Assembly: GCA_041389725.1 (NCBI GenBank)
Contig: JAWKRG010000002.1
Coordinates: forward strand, 1,054,001-1,118,000
Reading direction: 5' to 3'
Length of the DNA: 64,000 bases
From: Polyangiaceae bacterium
GTDB lineage: Bacteria > Myxococcota_A > Polyangia > Polyangiales > Polyangiaceae
Position 1 is the first letter of the stretch, and every line of letters starts with the position of its first letter. The position numbers and the translations under genes were made by a program. Below the pieces are notes generated by a model. The model saw only the letters and a program-made list of their open reading frames with translations, searched no databases and was not told the DNA's origin. Below are positions 52,687-60,447 of this stretch, in pieces.

Positions 52687-54036
52687 ATGAGCAAACAAAT
52701 CGGACGCCGCGCTCTACTTGCCGGAGCCGCCGCTGCCAGCGTCGTCGCGTTCAGCCCCCGCGACCGTTCTTGGATCACGATAGCTCATGCGAAAGGCGGT
52801 GGTTCACCCATCCCGAAGCTGGATGGAGAGCTGAGCGTCGACCCCGCGGCATTGGCCGAAGCGGCGGACGATCATGGTCACATCATTTCACGAACCCCGA
52901 TCGCAGTGCTGCGACCTGGTTCGATCAAGGACATCCGCAAGATGGTGAAGTACGCGAACCAGCATGGCATCAAGGTCGCCATGCGGGGACAAGGTCACTC
53001 CACGCACGGACAGGCTCAAGTGAACGGCGGTATCGTCATCGACTCGCGAACCCTGAGCACCATCCACTCGATCCATGCCGGGGGCTCCTGCGGGGCGCGG
53101 GCGGAAGTCGACGCGGGGGTGACGTGGAGTGAGCTGGTCGCGCAGACCGTAGCGCAAGGACTCACCCCACCAGTTCTCACCGACTACCTGGACCTTTCCA
53201 TCGGCGGGACGCTCTCCGTTGGTGGCATCGGAGGCGTGGCCCATCGCGCTGGCGTGCAGATCGACAACGTTTCGGAACTCGAAGTCGTAACCGGCGAGGG
53301 CAAACACGTCCTTTGCTCGGCGCACAAACGCTCCGATCTTTTTCACGCGGTCCTGGGTGGGCTGGGCCAGTACGGCATCATCGTGCGGGCCACGGTGGAC
53401 CTCGAACCTGCAGAGCAGAGCGCTCGCGTCTACCAGCTGTTCTACACCGACATCAATCAGTTCATCGCCGATCAGGTCACGTGTGCCAACGATGAACGCT
53501 TCAGCTATTTGGAAGGGCAGGTCCAGCCCAACGGCATGGGAGGCTTCCAATACATGATCGAGGGCGCGGTCTGGTACTCGGCACCCAACACGCCCAACGA
53601 CGCGGCCCTCACGGCTGGACTCTCCTTCGCCAGCTCGGCCATCCAGGACCAGGGCTACGAGCAATGGTTGCGGCGCATCGAGCCCGTAGTGGAGTTCTTG
53701 AAGCTCATCGGCGTCTGGGGCTTCCCCCATCCGTGGTTCGATCTGTTCCTGCCGGCCAGCCAAGCGGCGAACATCGCCACCACGGCCCTGGCCAGCGTGC
53801 CCCCAGACAGTCAGGACCCGATCCTGTTCTACGCCTTCAAGGCGAGCCGCCTGAGCCGGCCTCTGTTTCGAGTTCCCAACGAGGAGTTCATCTTCTTGTT
53901 CGACATCCTGCGAACCGCACCCCGAGGTCGTAGGCGTCGACGAACAGCTGAATCTTTGGTGCCTGCCTCAGCGCCCGATCACTGTGCTGCACGACGTGCT
54001 CTGCAAATTCTGCGGCGAGGAACCCCGTCTCCCTGA
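52687..54036 (+). CDS. FAD-linked oxidase, Tat-exported, C-terminus lost
   Basis: The ribosome site GGAGG and a Tat signal (IGRRALLAGAAAAS) fix the start. A PCMH/BBE-type FAD domain follows (IAVLRPGSIKDIRKMVKYAN, MRGQGHSTHGQAQ, IGGTLSVGGIGGVAHRAGVQ), then a substrate domain like that of cytokinin dehydrogenases (LFDILRTAP). Homology ends at nt 53922, where the reading runs into DNA that codes for a different protein on the other strand. The last ~38 residues before the stop (Arg-rich) are therefore foreign, and the real C-terminal segment is missing. Activity is doubtful. Confidence 0.85.
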   Translation: MSKQIGRRALLAGAAAASVVAFSPRDRSWITIAHAKGGGSPIPKLDGELSVDPAALAEAADDHGHIISRTPIAVLRPGSIKDIRKMVKYANQHGIKVAMRGQGHSTHGQAQVNGGIVIDSRTLSTIHSIHAGGSCGARAEVDAGVTWSELVAQTVAQGLTPPVLTDYLDLSIGGTLSVGGIGGVAHRAGVQIDNVSELEVVTGEGKHVLCSAHKRSDLFHAVLGGLGQYGIIVRATVDLEPAEQSARVYQLFYTDINQFIADQVTCANDERFSYLEGQVQPNGMGGFQYMIEGAVWYSAPNTPNDAALTAGLSFASSAIQDQGYEQWLRRIEPVVEFLKLIGVWGFPHPWFDLFLPASQAANIATTALASVPPDSQDPILFYAFKASRLSRPLFRVPNEEFIFLFDILRTAPRGRRRRRTAESLVPASAPDHCAARRALQILRRGTPSP

Positions 54037-54136
54037 AGACCACCAAGCCAGGCGCAGGATGGACAATTCGCAGCTCCCCTCGCTCCGACTTCCAAGCCTC
54101 CTCGCCGTTGGGCGTGTCCATTCGCTCGAGCATCAC
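53921..54136 (-). pseudogene. STAS/SpoIIAA-like gene fragment
   Basis: On the minus strand the region from GTG/ATG at 54136 reads as good protein: LRIVHPAPGLVVFRETGFLA, then EHVVQHSDRALRQAPKIQLF and VDAYDL, resembling SpoIIAA-like STAS-fold proteins (a tentative call). After VDAYDL the sequence becomes random at 53921-53924, exactly where the FAD oxidase loses homology on the other strand. Both genes thus lack their C-termini at one junction, tail to tail. Confidence 0.6.
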
Positions 54137-54261
54137 CGATCTATTCCGGGATCGGCGCCGGGGCGCAAGCGCTATCGGCGCACATGTGGTGGGAAGTGCG
54201 AGCTTTCCGCCCAGTTACGCAGATTGACGGGGAAGCCAGATGTCAAGACACTCGTAGGTTA

Positions 54262-54333
54262 GAGAGTTGCGTATGTGCCTTTGACTCGTACTGTTGCCAG
54301 TTCGACTGGGACTCAACCTGCGTCTCCGACGTG
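54262..54333 (+). pseudogene. Inverted module of a Cys-rich protein
   Basis: This short stretch reads ESCVCAFDSYCCQFDWDST and CVSDV on the plus strand. In a widespread family of exported proteins this module follows a CC-x-H-x-TPGC motif. That motif is found immediately next to it, but on the opposite strand (54338 onward), so the two halves face away from each other. Confidence 0.6.
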
Positions 54334-54337
54334 AGCC

Positions 54338-54616
54338 GACGCTCGTCGTGCTGCATCCTGGCGTCGAGTGGACGAGACAGCAGCTGCCGCTGCCTGTCCC
54401 CCCGCCCGTGCCGCCGCCACACGCGATCGCATAGTCCGAACAGCAATCCCCAGCGGTGGTGCAGTAGCTGTCGCAATAGCAGGTCTGTACGGTTGCGGCG
54501 CCTGCTGATTCGATTGACAACTTGTCAGGCGCTTGGCCTAGCGGTGGCGTGCAAGGACAGCTTGGCGCCGTTCGAGCTAGCGAAATGGGTCTTTGCACTG
54601 GATTTCGCGCTGGCAC
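54338..54616 (-). pseudogene. Cys-rich (somatomedin B-like) gene fragment
   Basis: The minus-strand reading has VQTCYCDSYCTTAGDCCSDY, a somatomedin B-like pattern, then AIACGGGTGGGTGSGSCCLV and HSTPGCSTTSV. No signal peptide lies upstream and the reading becomes Arg-rich noise beyond 54338. The missing continuation appears on the other strand next door. The gene is broken at both ends. Confidence 0.6.
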
Positions 54617-54643
54617 ACGGCTTGCTGGTTCCTACGGTGTCCA

Positions 54644-55036
54644 ATGCGCGAATCACGACGAAAGCAACGAGGCGTCACCGCCGTGGAACTGGGCGCGGCC
54701 CTTGCCGCAATTGCGCTCTTTGGCGCGGGCGCCAGCTGGCTGGTGTCCTCCAGCCAGGCGCGGCACGACTCCGACGCAGCCGTCGTTCATGCCCAGCAAT
54801 TGCTGAAAGCGGCGGAGACCTGGCGCGACACGAGCGGCAGCAGTGGTTGCCCCACCGTTTCTCAGCTCAGACACGAACGCTTTCTCACGTCGGACGCCGA
54901 AGTCGACGACCCTTGGGGCAACCGCTACCGCATACAGTGTGCTGACGACTCCCTGGAAGTGCGCTCCGTCGGGAAGGACGGGGTCGCCGGAACCGCAGAT
55001 GATGTCCAAGTCCCCGAGGCGCGCTCGCGAAGCTGA
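54644..55036 (+). CDS. Type II secretion pseudopilin-like protein (GspG type)
   Basis: A 130-residue protein with a prepilin-type N-terminus: a basic leader (MRESRRKQRG), the Gly before the cut, Glu at +5 (VTAVE) and a hydrophobic helix (LGAALAAIALFGAGASWLV). The C-terminus has the GspG pattern DPWGNRYRIQC... VRSVGKDGVAGTADDV, a calcium-binding loop. The residue after the cut is Val rather than the usual Phe. No other secretion genes are adjacent. It probably forms part of a type II secretion or related pilus, or is an orphan. Confidence 0.9.
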   Translation: MRESRRKQRGVTAVELGAALAAIALFGAGASWLVSSSQARHDSDAAVVHAQQLLKAAETWRDTSGSSGCPTVSQLRHERFLTSDAEVDDPWGNRYRIQCADDSLEVRSVGKDGVAGTADDVQVPEARSRS

Positions 55037-55039
55037 GAC

Positions 55040-56344
55040 TCAGGCGGCCGCGGGCACGGTGCGGTGGGGCGCCCGAGCCGGGGGTGCGCTGAGCATCGCC
55101 ATGGCCAAGTAGGGTTGCGCGAGCGGCACCAGATCGATCTCGGGATCGAGCTGTTTGCCCAATCCCTCCGCCACCAGCAGCGCGATGTTCACTACCGTGA
55201 ACGCTGGGTCGATCTGCACGTGGTGCTTGCGCAGCACGTTCATCATTCCGCTCACGGCAGCGCTGATCTCCACTTCGCCCAGGCGCTTCCCGTACAGACT
55301 GTCCAGGTGTCGCTTCACGTCTGCGCAGAAAGCCGCATAGTCCGTGTTGCCGACGGTGGGAGCGTAGGTGAAGAAGAGCCGGGCGGCCGTCTCGCCATCC
55401 CGTTGTGACAAGGCGATGAAGGTCTCCACCCAGGGCCGCAACAGCTCCTGCGGGATCTCGCTGACCATCCCGAGGTCGATCAGCACCACTCGATCGTCTC
55501 CGGTCAAGATGATGTTGCCCGGGTGCAAGTCGGCGTGGACGAAACCATCGTTGAAGATCATCTTCAACACCGCCTCGCCTCCCGTGCGAGCGAGCTTGGC
55601 GCGATCGCCTCCGACTTTCTCGGGTTGGGTCGCCTTGACGCCCTCGACGAAGTCCATCACCAGCACCCGAGGCGTGCACAGTTCCTCCACCAAGCCTGGA
55701 ACATCCACGTTCGGAACATCCGCGAAGGCAGTGGCAAAGCGGCGGTTGTTGCGCGCCTCTTGGGTAAAATCCAGTTGTCCGGTGAGGGCATGGCCAAACC
55801 GCTCCACCGAGCCCGGCAGACTCAGCATGCGTATGCTCGGAATGCGATCGAGTAGGCGCGCCCAGAAACCAAGAATCAGCAAATCTCGCTCAATCTGAGA
55901 GCGAGCTTCCGGGCGCTGCACCTTGACCGCAACCGAACGCCCATCCGAGAGTCGTGCGCGGTGTACCTGCGCGACAGACGCCGCGGCCACGGGCGTCTCC
56001 TCGAACTCCGACAAGCGACTGGGCCACTCGTCATCGAGTTCCGAGGCGAGCACGGCTCGCACACGCTCGAAGCGCAACGGTGGGACGTCGTCCTGCAACC
56101 GGCTCAACTCCTGAATGACGCCCGGCGGAAGCAAGTCAGGACGAGTGCTCAGGATCTGGCCAAACTTGATGAAGGTGGCTCCCAAGTGCGACAGCAGTCG
56201 GGCCAAGTAGCGTCCCAGCAGCTGCTCTTTCTCATCGACACTCCCACCCATGAGAAAAAGCCGTCGCACGCACCAGGCGGCGATCATCCATGCGCTGATG
56301 ACGACGATGTGGAGAAAGCGAATGCCAAGAACGACCCAGCGCAT
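55040..56344 (-). CDS. ABC1/UbiB-family atypical kinase
   Basis: A 434-residue protein of the ABC1 (ADCK/UbiB) family, which has a protein-kinase-like fold and ATPase activity linked to quinone or lipid metabolism. The family-specific KxGQ motif is present (FIKFGQILSTRPDLLP), as are the Ala-rich loop AAASVAQVH in place of a glycine loop, SVAVKVQRP (Lys), GFVHADLHPGN (Asp and Asn) and VLIDLGMV. The first ~30 residues are hydrophobic and may anchor it to the membrane. It faces the pseudopilin with only 3 bp between stops, and 12 bp separates its start from the zinc-ribbon gene stop. Confidence 0.94.
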   Translation of the reverse strand: MRWVVLGIRFLHIVVISAWMIAAWCVRRLFLMGGSVDEKEQLLGRYLARLLSHLGATFIKFGQILSTRPDLLPPGVIQELSRLQDDVPPLRFERVRAVLASELDDEWPSRLSEFEETPVAAASVAQVHRARLSDGRSVAVKVQRPEARSQIERDLLILGFWARLLDRIPSIRMLSLPGSVERFGHALTGQLDFTQEARNNRRFATAFADVPNVDVPGLVEELCTPRVLVMDFVEGVKATQPEKVGGDRAKLARTGGEAVLKMIFNDGFVHADLHPGNIILTGDDRVVLIDLGMVSEIPQELLRPWVETFIALSQRDGETAARLFFTYAPTVGNTDYAAFCADVKRHLDSLYGKRLGEVEISAAVSGMMNVLRKHHVQIDPAFTVVNIALLVAEGLGKQLDPEIDLVPLAQPYLAMAMLSAPPARAPHRTVPAAA

Positions 56345-56356
56345 CGGCCTGCGCCT

Positions 56357-57058
56357 CTATAGCGCCTCTTCGACGCGGGCTCCCTGGGATTTCTTCTTCA
56401 TTTGACCGGCGGCGTACCAGGCAAGACCCGCCCCCAAGGTGAGAATCACGAGAAAGACCATCCACGGCGGCGCTCGCTCTTTGCGATGGGTCATGGACTG
56501 CTTCGCCAAGTGGAACGACGAAACCTGCAAGCTGACGGGCCCTTCGGGGGCGGTGACGGCCAACGGCGCCGCGCGTTCCTTGATCACCGCCTCCAAGGCC
56601 ACACGGCGCTGGTCGAGGATGACCCGGGGTGTTCCCTGGAACACCACCCAATATCGGGGGCTGCTAGCGTCCTCGGAGCGGATGACTTGCAGGGCGGCTG
56701 GCACTGCCTCCCGCAGCAGGATCGGCAGCGGCCTGGTGTGGTAGGGGTGGCCGCCTCCGCGGCACGAGATCGTCTCCGTGTTTCCCAGCTCCACTGCGGG
56801 CAGGGCCGCGCCGCAGTGACACACGGGGTCGCCGACCAGCAAGGTCGACTCGGCGGCTCCAGCCGAAGACTGCAGCTCGAAGCGCTCTTCGCTGCCCGGC
56901 TCGGCTTCGAAACTGACCATGTCCGCGCGCTCCAGCACTTCGAGCCACAGTTGGCTCGGGACCTCGCTCCGCTCTCCACAGCTGCATTCCGCCGGGCGGT
57001 CGAAGCCAATTGCTGGTGCTGGCCTCCCGCATGCACTGCAACGAAGGCTGAGCGTCAT
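56357..57058 (-). CDS. Zinc-ribbon membrane protein
   Basis: A 233-residue protein. The ATG at 57058 starts at the zinc ribbon (LRCSACGRPAP, then CSCG); a start 14 codons upstream is possible. A second Cys/His cluster (VCHCGAALP, then SCRGGGHPYHTR) lies in the middle. One transmembrane helix sits near the C-terminus (WMVFLVILTLGAGLAWYAA), followed by a basic tail. The rest (QVIRSEDASSPRYWVVFQG) is unidentified. It is 12 bp upstream of the ABC1 kinase gene and probably cotranscribed. Function not recognised. Confidence 0.82.
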   Translation of the reverse strand: MTLSLRCSACGRPAPAIGFDRPAECSCGERSEVPSQLWLEVLERADMVSFEAEPGSEERFELQSSAGAAESTLLVGDPVCHCGAALPAVELGNTETISCRGGGHPYHTRPLPILLREAVPAALQVIRSEDASSPRYWVVFQGTPRVILDQRRVALEAVIKERAAPLAVTAPEGPVSLQVSSFHLAKQSMTHRKERAPPWMVFLVILTLGAGLAWYAAGQMKKKSQGARVEEAL

Positions 57059-57225
57059 CCCAACGTACCGCGGCTGAATGGCACGCGGTTGAGGCCCCAT
57101 GTCCGCATGCTAGCGCGAACGTCGCGAACAAGGGGAGGCTCGTCCCGTGGTTTCAGGCCCGGTGGATGTTTGCGGCGGGGGCGGATCCCGGCCCGAGTTC
57201 GAGTGACGCTGACGCCACCCTGAGC

Positions 57226-58269
57226 TCAGAGCGCGTGGCGACGCCGGCTCAGCGCAACCCCGAGTCCGCCCGCCGCGACGCCGGCCAGCACCAGCCCGGC
57301 GCATGGCGCGGCCAGCTCGCCAAAGGAGAAGGCACGAAAGTACGCGCCTTCCAGCACGACAATCCCCCATTTGACTGGGCTCACGTTGCTGACTACCCGA
57401 AGCCCATCGGGGAGGGCCGATAGCGGAACCATCGCTCCGCCGAGCATGGCCATCACGATCAGTGTGCCCCAGCCAGCGCCCGCAACGGCCGTCTCGCTGT
57501 CTCCCATCGCGCCGAACAGGAACGTGAGCCCGACGAAGCACACGGACGTGCTCACCAACGCCAACGCCAGCGCGACTCCGTCGTGAGCGCGAACACCGAG
57601 CAGCACGTGGGCGACGCCCACAAGCAACAGACACGCACCCACGCACGCGACGAACGCCGCCATGGCCTTGCCCGCAACGATGGACGCACGCGACACGGGC
57701 GCAGCGCGAAGTCTTGCTTCGGTACCCGCAGTTCGCTCCGCAGCGAGACTGACTGCGAAGGTGGCCGAGCATGCCAGCAAGCACCACAGCAGTGCAGCCG
57801 GGAAGGCAGACGCACGCCCTGGTGTGTTTCGCGCGTCCAACCGGCTGACGGTCAGACCTGCGTCTTGTCCCTCGACCGCGGGCTGCAAAGCTCGACGGAC
57901 GCGCTCGGCCAGAGCAGCTCCCTCACTCATCCGGGTCGGGTCCACTACGAGTTCGAGTTTGGCGTCCGGAGAGACGACCATATAGGCGACGCTCTCGCCG
58001 CGGCGTACCGCAGCGTGAGCCTCGTCGCGGGTCTGCCGTAGCACCGTCAGCCCCGTGGCTCGCGCGAGCCCATCCACCACGCCGTCCGCCGTCCTGCTTT
58101 CGCCGACCACCAGCAGTGACAGCGCACGATCCTCCTGGCGAGCCGCCGAGGCCAAGACTTCGCCAAAGAGCAGAGCAAAACCCAGGGGGAAGACGAAGAC
58201 CCAAAACAAGGCTACGCGGTCGCGCAGCAGTAGCCGCAGATCCTTGATCGCAACGAACCACGGCGTCAT
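57226..58269 (-). CDS. ABC-2 type transporter permease
   Basis: A 347-residue permease. One N-terminal hydrophobic segment (VALFWVFVFPLGFALLFGEV), then a ~130-residue extracytoplasmic domain, then five segments (CLLACSATFAVSLAAERT; ALALVSTSVCFVGLTFLFG; TLIVMAMLGGAMVPL and others). This is the usual order for ABC-2 exporters. It overlaps the ATPase gene by 4 nt (ATGA), so the pair is translated together. Substrate unknown; the divergent carotenoid operon across the shared promoter region is suggestive but not proof of a link. Confidence 0.92.
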   Translation of the reverse strand: MTPWFVAIKDLRLLLRDRVALFWVFVFPLGFALLFGEVLASAARQEDRALSLLVVGESRTADGVVDGLARATGLTVLRQTRDEAHAAVRRGESVAYMVVSPDAKLELVVDPTRMSEGAALAERVRRALQPAVEGQDAGLTVSRLDARNTPGRASAFPAALLWCLLACSATFAVSLAAERTAGTEARLRAAPVSRASIVAGKAMAAFVACVGACLLLVGVAHVLLGVRAHDGVALALALVSTSVCFVGLTFLFGAMGDSETAVAGAGWGTLIVMAMLGGAMVPLSALPDGLRVVSNVSPVKWGIVVLEGAYFRAFSFGELAAPCAGLVLAGVAAGGLGVALSRRRHAL

Positions 58270-59234
58270 TCGTCCCTCAGCCGATGCCCAGTCAAGTTGA
58301 AGAACACCTGCTCCAAGCTAGGCGGATGAACAGCCAGCCGTCTTGCTCGAGATGCAACTCGCAGTGCCACTCCGGCGGCGTCCGCTGCAGTGGCCCGGTG
58401 CCATTCGACGTGGCCCGTCGGCCCTGACGTAACAGTGGGCTCAATCTCCGGCGCGACATCGAGCTGGGCCGTCACACGATACCCGCCTCCGTGGGCATCG
58501 AGCAGGTCCGGCAGCGGCGCGCAAGCCAGAACCCGGCCGTGATCCATGATCGCGATGCGCTCGCACAAACGCTCGGCCTCCTCCATGTAGTGGGTAGAGT
58601 AGAGAATCGAGTGCCCGTCCCGATGCAGGACGTCGAGGCAATCGAAGATGTGATTCCGCGATTGGGGGTCCACGCCAACCGTAGGCTCGTCGAGCAGCAC
58701 GAGGATCGGGCGATGCACGACGGCGCATGCGACATTGAGGCGACGCTGCATGCCGCCCGAAAAGCTCGCCACGCGGTCGCGCCTCCGCGAGGTCAGCTGC
58801 GCCAGCTGCAACGCCCAGTCGACCTGCTGCCGTAGCTCACGGCCGCGCAGACCGTGCAGTCGCCCGAAGAATGTCAGGTTCTCCTCGGCGCTGAGCTTTG
58901 GGTAGAGGGCCAAGCGCTGAGGAGCGATACCGATGCGGGCCCGCACCGCCGCCGCAGAAGGGGCTCCGTGCCCATGCAACACGACCTGACCCTGTTGCGG
59001 GGCGATGGCACCGCTCAGCAGCGCCATCAGCGTGGACTTGCCAGCCCCGTTGGGGCCCAGCAACCCGAGGGTTTCCCCTCGTCGCAAGGAGAGCGTGATT
59101 CCGGCGAGCGCTCGACGATCCCCGTAGTGGTGCACGACCCCAGCGATTTCCAGAAGGGCTTCGCGTTGCGGTGGCACAGCGGGCAGCACGGGAGCCGCGC
59201 CGACATCGCACCCAGTCACTGCCAGCCCGATCAT
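58266..59234 (-). CDS. ABC transporter ATP-binding protein
   Basis: About 322 residues. Walker A GPNGAGKST at ~60-68 of this reading, signature FSGGMQRRLN, Walker B ILVLLDEPTVGVDP and the H-loop STHYMEEAERL are all present, followed by a ~100-residue C-terminal extension. The start is uncertain: the ATG at 59234 lies inside an 18-bp palindrome, a GTG at 59177 begins nearer the ABC fold, and a longer frame runs to 59273. No ribosome site was seen for any of them. It pairs with the permease as an exporter. Confidence 0.93.
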   Translation of the reverse strand: MIGLAVTGCDVGAAPVLPAVPPQREALLEIAGVVHHYGDRRALAGITLSLRRGETLGLLGPNGAGKSTLMALLSGAIAPQQGQVVLHGHGAPSAAAVRARIGIAPQRLALYPKLSAEENLTFFGRLHGLRGRELRQQVDWALQLAQLTSRRRDRVASFSGGMQRRLNVACAVVHRPILVLLDEPTVGVDPQSRNHIFDCLDVLHRDGHSILYSTHYMEEAERLCERIAIMDHGRVLACAPLPDLLDAHGGGYRVTAQLDVAPEIEPTVTSGPTGHVEWHRATAADAAGVALRVASRARRLAVHPPSLEQVFFNLTGHRLRDE

Positions 59235-59282
59235 TATGTGGACATAATGGGTTGACGATCCACGTTTGTCCACTCATATCTT
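59232..59282 (+). promoter_or_regulatory. Carotenoid operon promoter with palindromic operator
   Basis: CATTATGT-GG-ACATAATG (59232-59249) is a perfect palindrome. TTGACG (59252-59257) is a good -35, with a possible -10 CATATC at 59275 (17-nt spacer) or TATCTT at 59277 (19-nt spacer, as in MerR-type promoters). The half-sites GTGGACA (59238-59244) and TGTCCAC (59267-59273) bracket the -35. The crtY ATG follows at 59299. A dedicated regulator is likely; its identity is not shown. Confidence 0.7.
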
Positions 59283-59298
59283 AGACGCACCTTGGACA

Positions 59299-60447
59299 AT
59301 GGCTGAACAGTTCGACATATGCCTGGTCGGAGGCGGGCTGCAAAACTCGCTGATCTCGCTCGCCCTGGGCAAGCGGCAACCCGACCTGCGGGTGGCGCTC
59401 ATAGAGCGAGGAGGGAGCGTTGGCGGCAACCACCTGTGGTGCTTCCACGCCGGAGACCTCAGCCCGGCCATGCAACAGGTCGTCGGTCCTGTCGTCCAGC
59501 GTCGATGGGATGGGTACGAAGTCCGATTCCCAGGCTGGCGCCGTCGCCTGGAAGAGCCCTATGCCGCCGTCCCAAGCGATCGCGTGCACCAAGAAGTGCA
59601 GCGGCTGTTCGCGCGGCGCGAATGGAGCCTGCGACTCGGCACGAGCGCATCCGCAGTTCACGCCAATCTCGTGCAGCTCGACGACGGCTCGGAGCTCACG
59701 GCCAAACTCGTGATCGACGCCCGCGGCCCAAGCCAGCTGGCCGCGGCAAACTACACTGGCTTCCAAAAGTTCGTAGGGCTGGAGCTGGAGCTGGAGCGCG
59801 ACTACGCGCCGGAAGTTCCGATCGTGATGGACGCCTGCGTCCCTCAGCAGGACGGCTATCGCTTCATGTACGTGCTCCCACTGTCGAGCCGACTGGTCTT
59901 GGTGGAGGACACCTACTTCTCGACGTCGTCCGCCCTGAACGTCAGCGAAGTGCGCACAGCAACGCTGGAGTACGCACTCGCGAACGGAATGGCGGTCAAG
60001 GGGATACGTCGAGAAGAGCAGGGCGTCCTGCCGCTGCCTTGGCGCACGCCCGCACCCCGTTCCTCTGCCTCACCGCTACGCGCCGGCTTCCAAGGCGGTT
60101 GGTTTCATCCCACCACCGGATACAGCTTTCCCCTGGCAGCGCGCCTTGCAGATCACGTCTCGAATCGCGACCCGGCGTCGATCGAAGACGCACAGTTCGC
60201 TCGCCTCGTGCAGGAACAGGCGCGGCAGCTCCGCTTCAGCACGTGGCTGAATCGCCTGCTCTTCACCGGGTTTTCGCGGGAGGAGCGCTGGCAGGTGCTG
60301 GCGCGCTTCTACCGCCTTCCCCCCGAAACCATCCGCCGCTTCTACGCCCACGACACCACCGCGTTGGACCGCGCTCGCATTGTATGCGGTCGCCCACCGC
60401 GCGGTTTGTCTCTCAGTTCGCTCATTTCCGGAGGACCCCACCCATGA
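59299..60447 (+). CDS. crtY: Lycopene beta-cyclase, CrtY type
   Basis: A 382-residue flavoprotein that cyclises lycopene ends to beta-rings. The N-terminal dinucleotide-binding motif is ICLVGGGLQNSLISLALG, followed by NHLWCFH, MYVLPLSSRLVLVEDTYFS and GGWFHPTTGYSFPLAARLAD, all CrtY signatures. The ATG at 59299 sits close behind the promoter. The stop overlaps the crtE start (ATGA). This is the single-chain CrtY type and not the split CrtYc/CrtYd form known from Myxococcus xanthus. Confidence 0.95.
   Translation: MAEQFDICLVGGGLQNSLISLALGKRQPDLRVALIERGGSVGGNHLWCFHAGDLSPAMQQVVGPVVQRRWDGYEVRFPGWRRRLEEPYAAVPSDRVHQEVQRLFARREWSLRLGTSASAVHANLVQLDDGSELTAKLVIDARGPSQLAAANYTGFQKFVGLELELERDYAPEVPIVMDACVPQQDGYRFMYVLPLSSRLVLVEDTYFSTSSALNVSEVRTATLEYALANGMAVKGIRREEQGVLPLPWRTPAPRSSASPLRAGFQGGWFHPTTGYSFPLAARLADHVSNRDPASIEDAQFARLVQEQARQLRFSTWLNRLLFTGFSREERWQVLARFYRLPPETIRRFYAHDTTALDRARIVCGRPPRGLSLSSLISGGPHP

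Noticed and set aside
54184..54945. Plus-strand 253-residue frame across the rearranged region
   Set aside because: Only ~24 residues look like real protein; the rest is the other strand of the Cys-rich fragment and another frame of the pseudopilin gene.
59319..60443. Long N-terminal extension of crtE
   Set aside because: It is the alternative frame of crtY; the ATG at 60444 with an ATGA overlap begins the synthase fold.
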